The notes under the pieces: model-generated
Seen by the model: only the letters and a program-made list of their open reading frames with translations
What the model was told of the DNA's origin: nothing
Databases searched by the model: none
Origin: DATEPR01 sp036503065
GTDB taxonomy: Bacteria; Actinomycetota; Actinomycetes; Mycobacteriales; Pseudonocardiaceae
NCBI GenBank assembly: GCA_036503065.1
Contig: DASXXM010000124.1
Location: 1-24,853 of the forward strand
DNA length: 24,853 bases
Direction of reading: 5' to 3'
Translations under genes and position numbers: made by a program
In this document: piece after piece, positions 16,916-24,825 of the stretch
How positions within the stretch are numbered: position 1 is the first letter of the stretch
How the letters are laid out: each line of letters opens with the position of its first letter

Positions 16916-17216
16916 AACACCTTGTCGTCAATGTCGATGTAGGACCTGGTCCGCTTCGCGGCGCACCGTAACCCGCGTACCCGGACAAGCGGCAGCGAAG
17001 CGCATGAACGCGGACGTCACGCCGGCGGGACAACCAAGGCCGGCCGACATCCTCCGAACTGCGAAAACGCTCGGAAACCCTGGCCGGCGGCCGGCGGCGG
17101 ATTCCCGTTCGCCACCGCGCTTCGCTCGCCCGCGCCCCGCACGCGTGACTAGCCTGCAACGGCCGCCGACAGCCCAGGATCCGGCACATCACCGCGAACG
17201 AAACGGGAATCAGGCC
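16916..17216. other. Divergent promoter region between RHS and the multidomain secreted protein gene
   Basis: These 301 bases separate two divergent starts. No protein-coding signal was seen. A weak -10-like TAGCCT lies at 17150-17155 for the rightward gene without a good -35 box. The middle carries GC-rich simple repeats of GGCCGGC (about 17078-17100). A shared regulatory region is likely but no operator stands out. Confidence 0.5.
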
Positions 17217-20200
17217 ATGACTATCGGCAATATCAGGATGCGTGGACACAAGCCTGGGCGGGCCGCCCTGGCCAGGGCGGCAGCGATCACCGCCATGATC
17301 ACCGGCCTGGCCCTGACCGGGACGGTCGCCGGTACCACGCCGGCATTCGCCGCGACCGTCCCGCCGGCCAGGACCGCGCTCGCCGGCCCGGTTCCCGGCA
17401 AGGCCGCCGCTTCGACCTCGGCCAAGGACGACTCGTCCGCGAAACTCGCGGCTCAGCTGAGCGCGAGTGCGAAGGCGAAGGCAACCGGCAGGGCGGTGCC
17501 GGTGGCCGCGCTCACCACGGAAACCCTTGCGGTGTCGGCCAATCCGGACGGCACGCTGACCATGACCGCCAACGTGCGTCCGGTGCGCGTGCGGCAGAAC
17601 GGATCCTGGGTGCCGATCACGACCACCCTGGCACGCAACGGAGACGGTACGTATTCCCCGATCGCCGCTGCGCTGCCGATGGCGTTCTCCGGTGGTGGTA
17701 ACGCACCGCTGGTCACGGTCACCGATCCGAACAGTCCGTCCGGCGCACCCCGAACCGTGTCGCTGTCCTGGCCAACGCCGCTGCCCAAGCCCACCGTCTC
17801 GGGTAACACCGCGCTGTACCCGCAGGTGTTCCCCGGGGTCGACCTGAGAATGGCCGCCGCGGGCGACTCCTACACCGAGGTCCTCATCGTGCGCGATGCG
17901 GCGGCCGCGGCCAATCCGGCACTCTCGGTACTGCACCTGAGCGCGACCGGCAACGGGCTGACCACAAGACAGGGCACCGACGGCCGCCTCCAGGTCATCG
18001 ACCAACAAGGCTCGACCGTCTTCACCGGCGCGACCCCGGTGATGTGGGACTCCACAGTGGACGCTCACAAGGGCACGGCACCGACCGCTGACGATCCCGG
18101 CTCCGGGATACTCAATCCGCTGGGCATGAAGGTCGCGACGAGCGATGCCGCGACCGGAGCCAACGACATCGCGCTGGCACCACCGGCAAGCGCCCTGTCC
18201 GGCGTCGGGGAGACGTTCCCGCTGTACATCGACCCGGGCCTCGCCTGGCAGCAGAATCTGTGGGTCACCGTGGACAGCCTTGGCAGCACCTGGGTCAACG
18301 GCAGCAGAAGCGGCCACGTCGAGGTCGGTTACTGCGGCTTCTCGAGCACCTGCAGTCCGGTGGCGGACTTCAGGTCCTACTTCCAGATGAACACGACGCC
18401 GTTGGACGGCAGCACCAGCAACGGTACTCACGCCACCGTCACCAGCGCGTCGTTCAACATCACCCAGATCTGGAACGGCGCCAACGGCTGCACGGCCACC
18501 AAGGTCGATCTGTACTACGCCGCCCCGATCTCCGGCTCGACCACCTACCCAGGACCTGAGGTGGGCTTTCTCAGCGAGGCCAGCTCCGGCGCGGGCAACG
18601 GCTGCCCCGCGGCGAACGTCGCGTTGGACGCCAGGTCGTTCATGCAGACCACGGCGAACAACTGGTGGTCGAATGCGACGGTCGAGCTGCGCGCCCACAA
18701 CACGAACGACGATCTTCAGTGGAAACAGTTCGACGACAACCCCACGCTGTCGGTCAACTACGCCTATCCGCCCAACGCGGCCACGGACCTCCTTGTCGCC
18801 GGGGTGAGCTGCAACAACGCCTTCTACGTCAACACCCTGACGCCGACGCTGACCGCCGATGCCACGGACAACAACAACCCGCCGCTCAACGTGAACCTGC
18901 ACTTCGCCATCAACGGGCAGAGCGGCACCGCGTCCAACACACCATCCGGGAACGTGGGCACCTGGCAGGTTCCGGCGGGCACACTGACCCCCGACACCTC
19001 GTACACGTACGACGTCTCGGTCGACAACGGCCACCTGTCGGGCCCGAGCACCACGACCTCGGGTGCCTTCACCGTGTTGGCCCAGCCGTCGACGACACCG
19101 ACGATCACCAGCTTCGACTATCCGCCGAACTACTGGGGGCAGCCATCAGGCACCGGCGGCGCCCTGACCGCGAGCAGTCCCGATCCGAACCTGCAGGGCT
19201 TCATCTACACGTTGACCGGTCCCGGCACGGAGCGCGCCGCCGACAGCACGACCTGCGCCACCGCGAGAACTCAGAACGTCAACAGTAACGGACAACTCAC
19301 CGACGGCTTCGTGCCGATCACGAACGGCAGCGCCGCGATCGCGATACCGCCCGGACTGTCCGTCGGCTACCACACGCTGAACGTGCAGGCCGTGAACTAC
19401 GCCAACATCCCCTCCATCGAGTCGGCGACCTACGCCTTCTACGTTGCCCCCGACATCACGCACCCGAGCGCGAACCTGGCCCTGAACGCACCGGTGACCG
19501 CCAGCACGGCGAACATCGATTGGCCTGCCTCGAATCTGACCGACGGCAACTACCAGTCCACCGGCACGGACAACGGCTGGGCCAGCGCACCGCACACGGA
19601 CGCGGCGAACACCGAGTGGGCCAGTGTCGACCTCGGCTCGACACAGACCGTCAACGATGTCGACCTGTATCCGCGTGACGATGCCCCGATGTCCACCGGC
19701 GACGCCTTCCCGGCCGCCTTCACCATCGCCACCAGCACCGACGGCACCACGTGGACCACCCAGGACGCCCTGCCGGGAGCCTTCCCCCAACCGGGCGACA
19801 GCCCGCAGCGGTTCGCGTTCCCTTCGGTGAGCGCGCGATATGTCAAGGTCACCGCGACGAGCCTGACCACAGATCCCTTTGGCGCCTACTATTTCGAGCT
19901 CAAGCAGATCGCCGTCTACAACGGAGTGACGTCGAGCCGATACGGGTCGGTCGACACCACCCTGGTGACGCCGACGGTGACCGGCGTCAACGGTGACAAC
20001 CCGACCATCCTCACCCAGGTCGGCGTCTACGACGGCCTGTCCGACGGAGCACAGACGTTGTTCATCGGCCACCAGGTCGGCGACGTCTACACCTTGACCT
20101 TCAAGGTGCCGACCGCCGGCTACTACGCGCTGGGTGCCGACATGGCCCGCGCCGCGGACTACGGCCAGGTGTCCTACGCGGTCGACGGCAAAGCATTGTC

Positions 20201-22193
20201 GGCCAACGGCGCCGCGTCGTTCGACGGATACCGCGCAACCTGCTGCGACACCGCCTACGCCGTTCTGGGCGGGGCGTATCTCAGTGCCGGCAACCACATC
20301 CTGAAGATGACCGTGACCGGCAAGAACGCGTCGTCCATCGGCTACTACGCGGGCGTCGACTACCTGACCGTCGCGCCGGTCAGCGGCGCGTCGTACGCCA
20401 ACTTCTCGTCAGCCATGAACAACGACGGCATCGCCACCGACAACCACCAGTCCTCGGCCGCCTTCGACCTGGCGAACGGGAACGACGCACTGTCCGCGAC
20501 CGCGCTGACCAGCGCTGGCCTGACCACCACCGCGACGGTACCGATCAACGGATACGCCTTCCGGCTGACCACACCGAACACCGGCGGCTACGACAACGTC
20601 GTAGCCCTCGGCCAGACCATCGCCAACCCGGTGGCGAGCGTCCCGACGAACTCCGTCGCGCTGCTGGCCGCCGCCACGTGCGGAGCCGTGACCGGCGGGT
20701 ACGTGACCATCAGCTACGCCGACGGCACCAACCAGCAGGACGCGCTGGGCACCGTCCCCGACTGGAGCGGCCTGACCGCCGGGATCAATCCGGCGGTCAC
20801 GATGACCACCTACGACAAGGGCGGCACGGCAACGCCAACGACCAGGAGCACCTACCTGTACACCGTGGCACTGCCCGCCGACGCCACCAAGACGATCGCG
20901 TCGATCACGCTGCCGTCCTTCACCACGACCATGATCCAGGGCTCGTGCTCGGACGCGCTGCACGTGCTGGCGATCGGCACCCGGCCGGCCGCCACGACCA
21001 CGGTGGGCGGCGCACCCGCGAACTGGGTCGGCGCATGGGCCGCGCCCGCCGACACCACGACGGGGTCCGCATCGAGCCCGGCGTTCAGCGCCAGGACGCT
21101 GCGCGAGATCGTGCACCCGACCGACCTCGGCAGCGGGCCAGGAGCGGAGATCCGGGTCCGGCTGACCGACCCGGCGGGCGCGAGCGCGGTCACCTTCGGG
21201 GCGGCGACGCTCGCGGCACAGGCCGCCGGCACCGGCCCGGGAACCCTCAACGCGACCGCGCCGGTCGCGTTGAAGTTCAACAGTTCGGCCTCTGTCACGC
21301 TGCTGCCCGGCACCGAGCTGTACTCCGACCCGGTCGCGGTGCCGAGCACCGCGGGCGGCAGCGGGAACCTGGTCGTCAGCCTGTCGATCCCGGGCACGGC
21401 CGCCATCGCGCCGGCGCACTCCGGCGCCAACACGGACGGCGGCGGCCCGGCGACGTACGTCGCGTCCGGCAACGCGACGGGTGACACCGCTGGCTCGTCG
21501 ACGACGTGGAGCAGCGGCGCCACCGCCGCCGAATGGCTGTACGTCGAGGACGCGGACGTCACGACCAGCAACACGACGCAGGGGACGGTCGCCGTGCTCG
21601 GCGACCAGACGAGCCTCGCTACCGGCGCGGACGGCCGCACCTGGGTTGACAACCTGCCATCGGGGCTGGCCAACGGAACCGGCGTCGTCAACCGGAGTCC
21701 CGGCGGGATCGTGAACCTGTCCACGGCCGGCGCGACCACCAGCAGCGCGCTGGCGAACCTGGTCAACACCGTGCAGGACGAGCCGAACGTGCGCTCGGTG
21801 ATCATCGATCTCGGCACGAACGACCTTCTCGCGGGGACCGGATACCAGATCGTCGAGGGCCAGCTCATCCAGTTGATCAGCACACTGCAAGGTCTCGGGG
21901 TCAAGGTGTACGTGACGTCGATCGTGCCGGACACGACGACCGCGTTCACCCCGACCCAGGAGTTGAACCGAATTCAGATCAACAACGACATCACCAACCC
22001 GTCGAACTGGGGCTACACCGGCTACGTCGACTTCGACACGGTCGCGAGCGGCTGCGGTCGACAGCACTCGGGCAACCCGGGGACGACACTGGCCGGGCTG
22101 CTGACCGGCGGCGCACCGAACGCCACCTACTACCAGGACCTGGCGAACGCGGCCACCGTCCCGGTCACCCAGGGCGGCACCGGGTCACTCTGA
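17217..22193 (+). CDS. Large secreted multidomain protein: DNRLRE-like, FN3-like, F5/8 type C, SGNH-like (nucleophile lost)
   Basis: The product has 1658 residues. A signal peptide (1 to about 43, TTPAFAA) is followed by: a region (about 90-340) of the type seen in RHS-associated surface proteins; a DNRLRE-like beta domain (about 348-518); two Ig/FN3-like segments (about 520-745); an F5/8 type C (discoidin) domain (753-903, NLALNAPVTAS ... EWASVDLG ... ARYVKV); a further galactose-binding-like domain (about 910-1060); and a C-terminal SGNH-hydrolase-like region (about 1265-1650, starting NWVGAWAAP). In the last, block III GTND is kept (N1535), but block I reads GDQTS with Q1464 where the catalytic Ser should be, and no clear DxxH is present. 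ATG 17217 has GGGAA (17205-17209). It is divergent from the RHS gene. Probable role: surface or polysaccharide binding (inference). Confidence 0.9.
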   Translation: MTIGNIRMRGHKPGRAALARAAAITAMITGLALTGTVAGTTPAFAATVPPARTALAGPVPGKAAASTSAKDDSSAKLAAQLSASAKAKATGRAVPVAALTTETLAVSANPDGTLTMTANVRPVRVRQNGSWVPITTTLARNGDGTYSPIAAALPMAFSGGGNAPLVTVTDPNSPSGAPRTVSLSWPTPLPKPTVSGNTALYPQVFPGVDLRMAAAGDSYTEVLIVRDAAAAANPALSVLHLSATGNGLTTRQGTDGRLQVIDQQGSTVFTGATPVMWDSTVDAHKGTAPTADDPGSGILNPLGMKVATSDAATGANDIALAPPASALSGVGETFPLYIDPGLAWQQNLWVTVDSLGSTWVNGSRSGHVEVGYCGFSSTCSPVADFRSYFQMNTTPLDGSTSNGTHATVTSASFNITQIWNGANGCTATKVDLYYAAPISGSTTYPGPEVGFLSEASSGAGNGCPAANVALDARSFMQTTANNWWSNATVELRAHNTNDDLQWKQFDDNPTLSVNYAYPPNAATDLLVAGVSCNNAFYVNTLTPTLTADATDNNNPPLNVNLHFAINGQSGTASNTPSGNVGTWQVPAGTLTPDTSYTYDVSVDNGHLSGPSTTTSGAFTVLAQPSTTPTITSFDYPPNYWGQPSGTGGALTASSPDPNLQGFIYTLTGPGTERAADSTTCATARTQNVNSNGQLTDGFVPITNGSAAIAIPPGLSVGYHTLNVQAVNYANIPSIESATYAFYVAPDITHPSANLALNAPVTASTANIDWPASNLTDGNYQSTGTDNGWASAPHTDAANTEWASVDLGSTQTVNDVDLYPRDDAPMSTGDAFPAAFTIATSTDGTTWTTQDALPGAFPQPGDSPQRFAFPSVSARYVKVTATSLTTDPFGAYYFELKQIAVYNGVTSSRYGSVDTTLVTPTVTGVNGDNPTILTQVGVYDGLSDGAQTLFIGHQVGDVYTLTFKVPTAGYYALGADMARAADYGQVSYAVDGKALSANGAASFDGYRATCCDTAYAVLGGAYLSAGNHILKMTVTGKNASSIGYYAGVDYLTVAPVSGASYANFSSAMNNDGIATDNHQSSAAFDLANGNDALSATALTSAGLTTTATVPINGYAFRLTTPNTGGYDNVVALGQTIANPVASVPTNSVALLAAATCGAVTGGYVTISYADGTNQQDALGTVPDWSGLTAGINPAVTMTTYDKGGTATPTTRSTYLYTVALPADATKTIASITLPSFTTTMIQGSCSDALHVLAIGTRPAATTTVGGAPANWVGAWAAPADTTTGSASSPAFSARTLREIVHPTDLGSGPGAEIRVRLTDPAGASAVTFGAATLAAQAAGTGPGTLNATAPVALKFNSSASVTLLPGTELYSDPVAVPSTAGGSGNLVVSLSIPGTAAIAPAHSGANTDGGGPATYVASGNATGDTAGSSTTWSSGATAAEWLYVEDADVTTSNTTQGTVAVLGDQTSLATGADGRTWVDNLPSGLANGTGVVNRSPGGIVNLSTAGATTSSALANLVNTVQDEPNVRSVIIDLGTNDLLAGTGYQIVEGQLIQLISTLQGLGVKVYVTSIVPDTTTAFTPTQELNRIQINNDITNPSNWGYTGYVDFDTVASGCGRQHSGNPGTTLAGLLTGGAPNATYYQDLANAATVPVTQGGTGSL

Positions 22194-22209
22194 TCACATC
22201 ACCACCATG

Positions 22210-22238
22210 CTGGGCGGCCGCGCATCGCGGCCGCCCAG
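22210..22238 (+). terminator. Hairpin terminator after the multidomain secreted protein gene
   Basis: A perfect 13-bp inverted repeat (22210-22222 with 22226-22238) with a 3-nt loop lies 16 bases past the stop codon. Confidence 0.82.
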
Positions 22239-22336
22239 GCCCGTCCCGCGACGTCGTCATCGGACCGGCACGTACGGGCACGTCAGGCGCTCCCCGGACC
22301 AAGTTCTCGGCATCACCTCGACACGGCTCCATCCTG

Positions 22337-22342
22337 TATAGA
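22337..22342 (+). promoter_or_regulatory. Possible -10 box for a leaderless LmbU-family transcript
   Basis: TATAGA lies 10 bases before ATG 22353, and no ribosome site precedes that ATG. Transcription starting 6-8 bases after the box would give an almost leaderless message. No convincing -35 hexamer is seen, as can happen with activator-dependent promoters. Confidence 0.35.
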
Positions 22343-22352
22343 CGCTTGCCAT

Positions 22353-22958
22353 ATGGAACAGCCGGTAGTGCGGGCACCGGGTCGTGTGCCGCAACGTCGG
22401 GCAACTCGTCAGCGACAGGTCATGGTCACGAACCTGGGACTCCACATACCCGACGCGCTCGATATCGACACGTGGGAGCAGGTCGGCCGCAAAATCTCAG
22501 TGATCGCCAACTGTGCCGCGTGGTGTCTGGGCGACTGGCTGGTCTACGGCCAGTACAAGTACGGCGACCGCTATCGAAGCGTGGCCGCGGCCGTGAATCT
22601 GGACTCTCAGACCTTACGCAACTATGCCTGGGTGGCCCGTCGCTATGAGCTGGAATGCCGTAGGGAAACCTTGAGTTTCCAACATCACGCCGAGGCCGCC
22701 GCCGTGCCTCCCGAAGAACGCGAACGGTGGCTCGACCTGGCCGAGGAGCACCGGTGGTCACGCAATGAACTGCGCCGCAATCTCCGAGCCGGTCGTAACG
22801 GGCGGCCGCAGCCTCCCACCGGACTCGCATTGCCACAGTTGAGCATCGCAGCTGATCGCATCGCCCGATGGCGCGATGCCGCCCAGCGCCTGAACCGTGA
22901 TCTCGAAGACTGGATCGTCGCGACTCTCGATGACGGCGCCCAACAAGCACTGTCCTGA
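22353..22958 (+). CDS. LmbU-family transcriptional regulator
   Basis: The product has 201 residues. It matches the LmbU family (LmbU of lincomycin, NovE of novobiocin, HmtD of himastatin clusters) across its length. The marks are GLHIPDALDIDTWEQVG (29-45), CLGDWLVYGQYKYGDRY (58-74), LDSQTLRNYAWVARRYE (83-99), LSFQHHAEAAAVPPEE (107-122) and HRWSRNELRRNLR (133-145). These proteins regulate antibiotic gene clusters and bind DNA; their fold is not a standard HTH family. Residue 88 is encoded by TTA (22614-22616), so translation may depend on the bldA tRNA. ATG 22353 is used; ATG 22422 (MVTNLGLHIPD) is an alternative that begins at the conserved region. No biosynthetic genes lie beside it here, so it is an orphan within the window. 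A truncated hydrolase remnant converges just downstream. Confidence 0.9.
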   Translation: MEQPVVRAPGRVPQRRATRQRQVMVTNLGLHIPDALDIDTWEQVGRKISVIANCAAWCLGDWLVYGQYKYGDRYRSVAAAVNLDSQTLRNYAWVARRYELECRRETLSFQHHAEAAAVPPEERERWLDLAEEHRWSRNELRRNLRAGRNGRPQPPTGLALPQLSIAADRIARWRDAAQRLNRDLEDWIVATLDDGAQQALS

Positions 22959-22974
22959 AATGAGGCGGCTCGCA

Positions 22975-23264
22975 TCCGTCCGGCACCCACTTCTCCGGGT
23001 CCGCGGTCTCCCAGTTCTGGTACTTGTTCGTTGACCCGGCGACCGCGTCGGGATACTTGGTGGACAACGGTTTCCACATGCCCGGATAGCCCTCGGCGAA
23101 TGCCAACCCCTTGGCGTACGGGCCGTGAGTCATGATCACCGGATGGTGGCCATCGTCCACCGGGCGAAAGACGTCCGCTCGCAGGACCGTGCCGTCCGCC
23201 ATCGGATCGGTATGTCCCAGTCGATCCGCATGCCGTCCTGGACTTCACTGCGGTGTTGGGTCAT
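22975..23264 (-). pseudogene. CocE/NonD family hydrolase, N-terminal remnant (frameshifted and truncated)
   Basis: This is the start of an alpha/beta hydrolase of the CocE/NonD (X-Pro dipeptidyl-peptidase S15-like) family. ATG 23264 opens MTQHRSEVQDGMRIDWDIPI, then the frame breaks at about 23203-23205. A one-base loss puts the rest (MADGTVLRADVFRPVDDG, GLAFAEGYPGMWKPLSTKYP, NWETADPEKWVPDG) in the next frame from 23202. Similarity stops at about 22975, before the catalytic Ser, which in full-length proteins lies in a following GRGxGxS-type segment. The remaining 400 or more residues are missing. It lies 47 bases after the CGNR regulator gene, in the same direction, as if they once formed an operon. 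Its truncated end meets the LmbU gene's 3' end within 17 bases, which marks a recombination junction. It is non-functional as read, unless a sequencing error explains the frame change; the truncation would remain. Confidence 0.85.
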
Positions 23265-23311
23265 GTGTCTTCTCTCGTTGGGCAGGTGTCCGACAGCCAA
23301 TGGCCCGACCG

Positions 23312-23905
23312 CTAATGTTCCTGCGCTTTCCTGCGTGTGCGTGAGGCGCGCAGGTTCGTGATGTTGCCGCAGTGGTGCACGTTGTGCCAGACGCCGCTGT
23401 GGTTGCGGGAGGCGTCGTAGAAGGCGGATCGGCACCCTCGCTCCCGGCAGAGCTTCAGCCGGAACCAGGTGCCGGTCTGCTGCGCGAGCAGGATCTCCGA
23501 CCAGACGGCGGACTCCAGCCAGCTGCCGCCAGCGCCAACGGGCTCGATCCCCACCCGCCCCTCGTTGTCGGAGACGAGGTTCGCCCTGGCGTGCACGGTG
23601 ACACCGACCGGCGTACCCGTCGGGCGCTCATCGGCCGGCACCGCGAGCATGTAGGTCACGATCGACCGCAGGTTCCGCAGCCGCCGCAGATCCGTTTCGG
23701 CCACCACCAGATCGGGGCACACAAGCCCCCTGGCCTGGGCCCATTGCCGGGCAGCCGCCTGTAGCCAGTCTTGCGCCGAAGCGCGATCGGGCAGCAGGTC
23801 CTCGCCGTCACGATCGACCGCGTGCGTGTTGACGAGCTCCTGCACCAGCGCGAGCCCGCCTGGCGCGGCGCGCGCCTCGAACCTCTCCGTCGCCATCCAC
23901 GACAT
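23312..23905 (-). CDS. CGNR zinc-finger domain protein (ABATE-type, putative transcription regulator)
   Basis: The product has 197 residues. The N-terminal 150 residues look like the ABATE (stress-related) ligand-binding domain (LALVQELVNTHAVDRDGEDLL, ... DLRRLRNLRSIV). The C-terminal 45 residues match the CGNR zinc finger (KLCRERGCRSAFYDASRNHSG, then WHNVHHCGNITN). In typical members the finger has four Cys and reads WCSMxxCGNR. Here the third Cys is a His and the Arg after CGN is Ile, so metal binding may be C-C-H-C. Start: ATG 23905 is embedded in a direct repeat; ATG 23896 (MATERFEAR) is an alternative. The upstream ribosome site is weak (AGG). Family members are presumed DNA-binding regulators. 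It probably once controlled or was co-transcribed with the hydrolase remnant downstream. Confidence 0.85.
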   Translation of the reverse strand: MSWMATERFEARAAPGGLALVQELVNTHAVDRDGEDLLPDRASAQDWLQAAARQWAQARGLVCPDLVVAETDLRRLRNLRSIVTYMLAVPADERPTGTPVGVTVHARANLVSDNEGRVGIEPVGAGGSWLESAVWSEILLAQQTGTWFRLKLCRERGCRSAFYDASRNHSGVWHNVHHCGNITNLRASRTRRKAQEH

Positions 23906-23934
23906 AAGCGAAGCCTACATGACATAAGTCAAGC
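23901..23934 (-). promoter_or_regulatory. Two 14-bp direct repeats at the CGNR gene start
   Basis: GACATAAGCGAAGC (23901-23914) and GACATAAGTCAAGC (23921-23934) are 20 bases apart, two helical turns. The first covers the CGNR start codon, and on the minus strand the second supplies a TTGACT hexamer. The spacing suits binding of a dimer or two monomers, as in autoregulation. Confidence 0.4.
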
Positions 23935-24011
23935 GCGCCCGAAGGCGGCTCGGCTTTCGGCCCGAGGTGAGGGCACAGGGGACTTCGTCGTGCTCGCGCG
24001 GCCCAGCAAGG

Positions 24012-24043
24012 TTGACAGATTTTGCCAAATATGTAAAGTACAT
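24012..24043 (+). promoter_or_regulatory. Promoter of the TetR gene with overlapping palindrome
   Basis: TTGACA (24012-24017), a 16-bp spacer and TAAAGT (24034-24039) form a near-consensus promoter. The inverted repeat ATGTA-AAG-TACAT (24031-24043) covers the -10 box, as expected for an autorepressor operator. The predicted start of transcription falls at the ATG (24047). Confidence 0.75.
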
Positions 24044-24046
24044 CGC

Positions 24047-24655
24047 ATGAAGGCGACGCGGCCCCCGACCGAGAGTGCGCGGGTGGAGCAGGTGCTGACT
24101 GTGGCTCTGGAAGTGTTCGGGCGCCACGGCTTCCGCAAGACGTCGATGGAGGACGTGGCGCGAGCGGCGGACCTGTCAAGACAGGGCCTCTACCTGCACT
24201 TCCCCAACAAGGAAATCTTGTTCCAAGCCGCTGTCCGCCACGAGCTGGACACTGCGCTCGACGAGGTGTCCCAGTGCCTGAACAAGGAGAGCGGCGGACT
24301 GGACCGGCGGATCGTGTCCGCAATGGACGCGTGGCTCGGTCGTTATGTGGGGTCGATGCTGGCCTCGGACATCTCGACCATGCTGGAGAATCCCGCGAGT
24401 CAACTCAAGGACATCGTCGAGCCGGCCATCGCCGCGTTCGACGCCCAGGTCGCCGCGACGATCGCCTCGGCGACGACCAAGACCGACCTCAGGCGGCTAC
24501 GGGTGACACCGGAAGACGTCGCCGCGGTACTACACACGGCCGGTCAGGGTGCGAAATACCTGTCCCGTTCGCGGGACGAGTTCGTGGCCAGGATTACCGC
24601 CGCCACCCATCTGGTGCTCGCGGGCCTCCACACCACGAGCTCGGCTCGACGCTGA
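24047..24655 (+). CDS. TetR/AcrR family transcriptional regulator
   Basis: The product has 202 residues. The N-terminal TetR HTH is clear (about 14-60: VLTVALEVFGRHGFRKTSMEDVA, then SRQGLYLHFPNKEILF), followed by an all-helical ligand-binding and dimerisation domain of usual length. ATG 24047 is chosen because it precedes the HTH by the normal distance and the promoter's predicted transcription start coincides with it. There is no ribosome site, so the message is probably leaderless. The frame is open further upstream but without coding character. An inverted repeat over the -10 box suggests self-repression. Downstream in the same direction lie an aldehyde-dehydrogenase relic and a probable aldo/keto reductase. 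The regulator may have controlled a small carbonyl or redox metabolism unit (inference). Confidence 0.93.
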   Translation: MKATRPPTESARVEQVLTVALEVFGRHGFRKTSMEDVARAADLSRQGLYLHFPNKEILFQAAVRHELDTALDEVSQCLNKESGGLDRRIVSAMDAWLGRYVGSMLASDISTMLENPASQLKDIVEPAIAAFDAQVAATIASATTKTDLRRLRVTPEDVAAVLHTAGQGAKYLSRSRDEFVARITAATHLVLAGLHTTSSARR

Positions 24656-24660
24656 ACTGT

Positions 24661-24771
24661 TCGATTCCGCTGGGGGATCGCGGCGGCATCGGGATCAGCG
24701 GCGTGGGCAAGGAAGGCGGCCGCGCCGGTTTCGGCGAGTTCCTGCGCGTGAAGAGCGTCGCCATCGCCATC
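24661..24771 (+). pseudogene. Relic of an aldehyde dehydrogenase C-terminus
   Basis: This frame reads IPLGDRGGIGISGVGKEGG and then RAGFGEFLRVKSVAIAI. It matches the last 35 or so residues of aldehyde dehydrogenases (the PFGG..xSGxGxEGGRxGxxEFxxxKxV end). There is no start codon or upstream ALDH sequence: the match begins only a few bases after the TetR stop, and the frame then runs on into the next region without a stop. It is best read as the leftover 3' end of a deleted gene. Confidence 0.65.
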
Positions 24772-24825
24772 CACTGGTGGCGTTGGACCTCACATTTGGA
24801 GCGGTTCACGGGAAAGGCTTGTGGC

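Noticed and set aside
16422..17216. Upstream extension of the multidomain protein frame
   Set aside because: The frame is open, but this part is antisense to RHS; the signal peptide and ribosome site fit ATG 17217.
16209..19034. Open frame of about 940 codons on the minus strand across the divergent region
   Set aside because: It runs antisense through the multidomain protein gene and out of frame through the RHS start, with no domain or ribosome site.
22426..23202. Reading the hydrolase remnant frame through the LmbU gene as one 258-residue protein
   Set aside because: CocE similarity ends at about residue 76; the remainder is antisense to the LmbU-family gene, which has clear family motifs.
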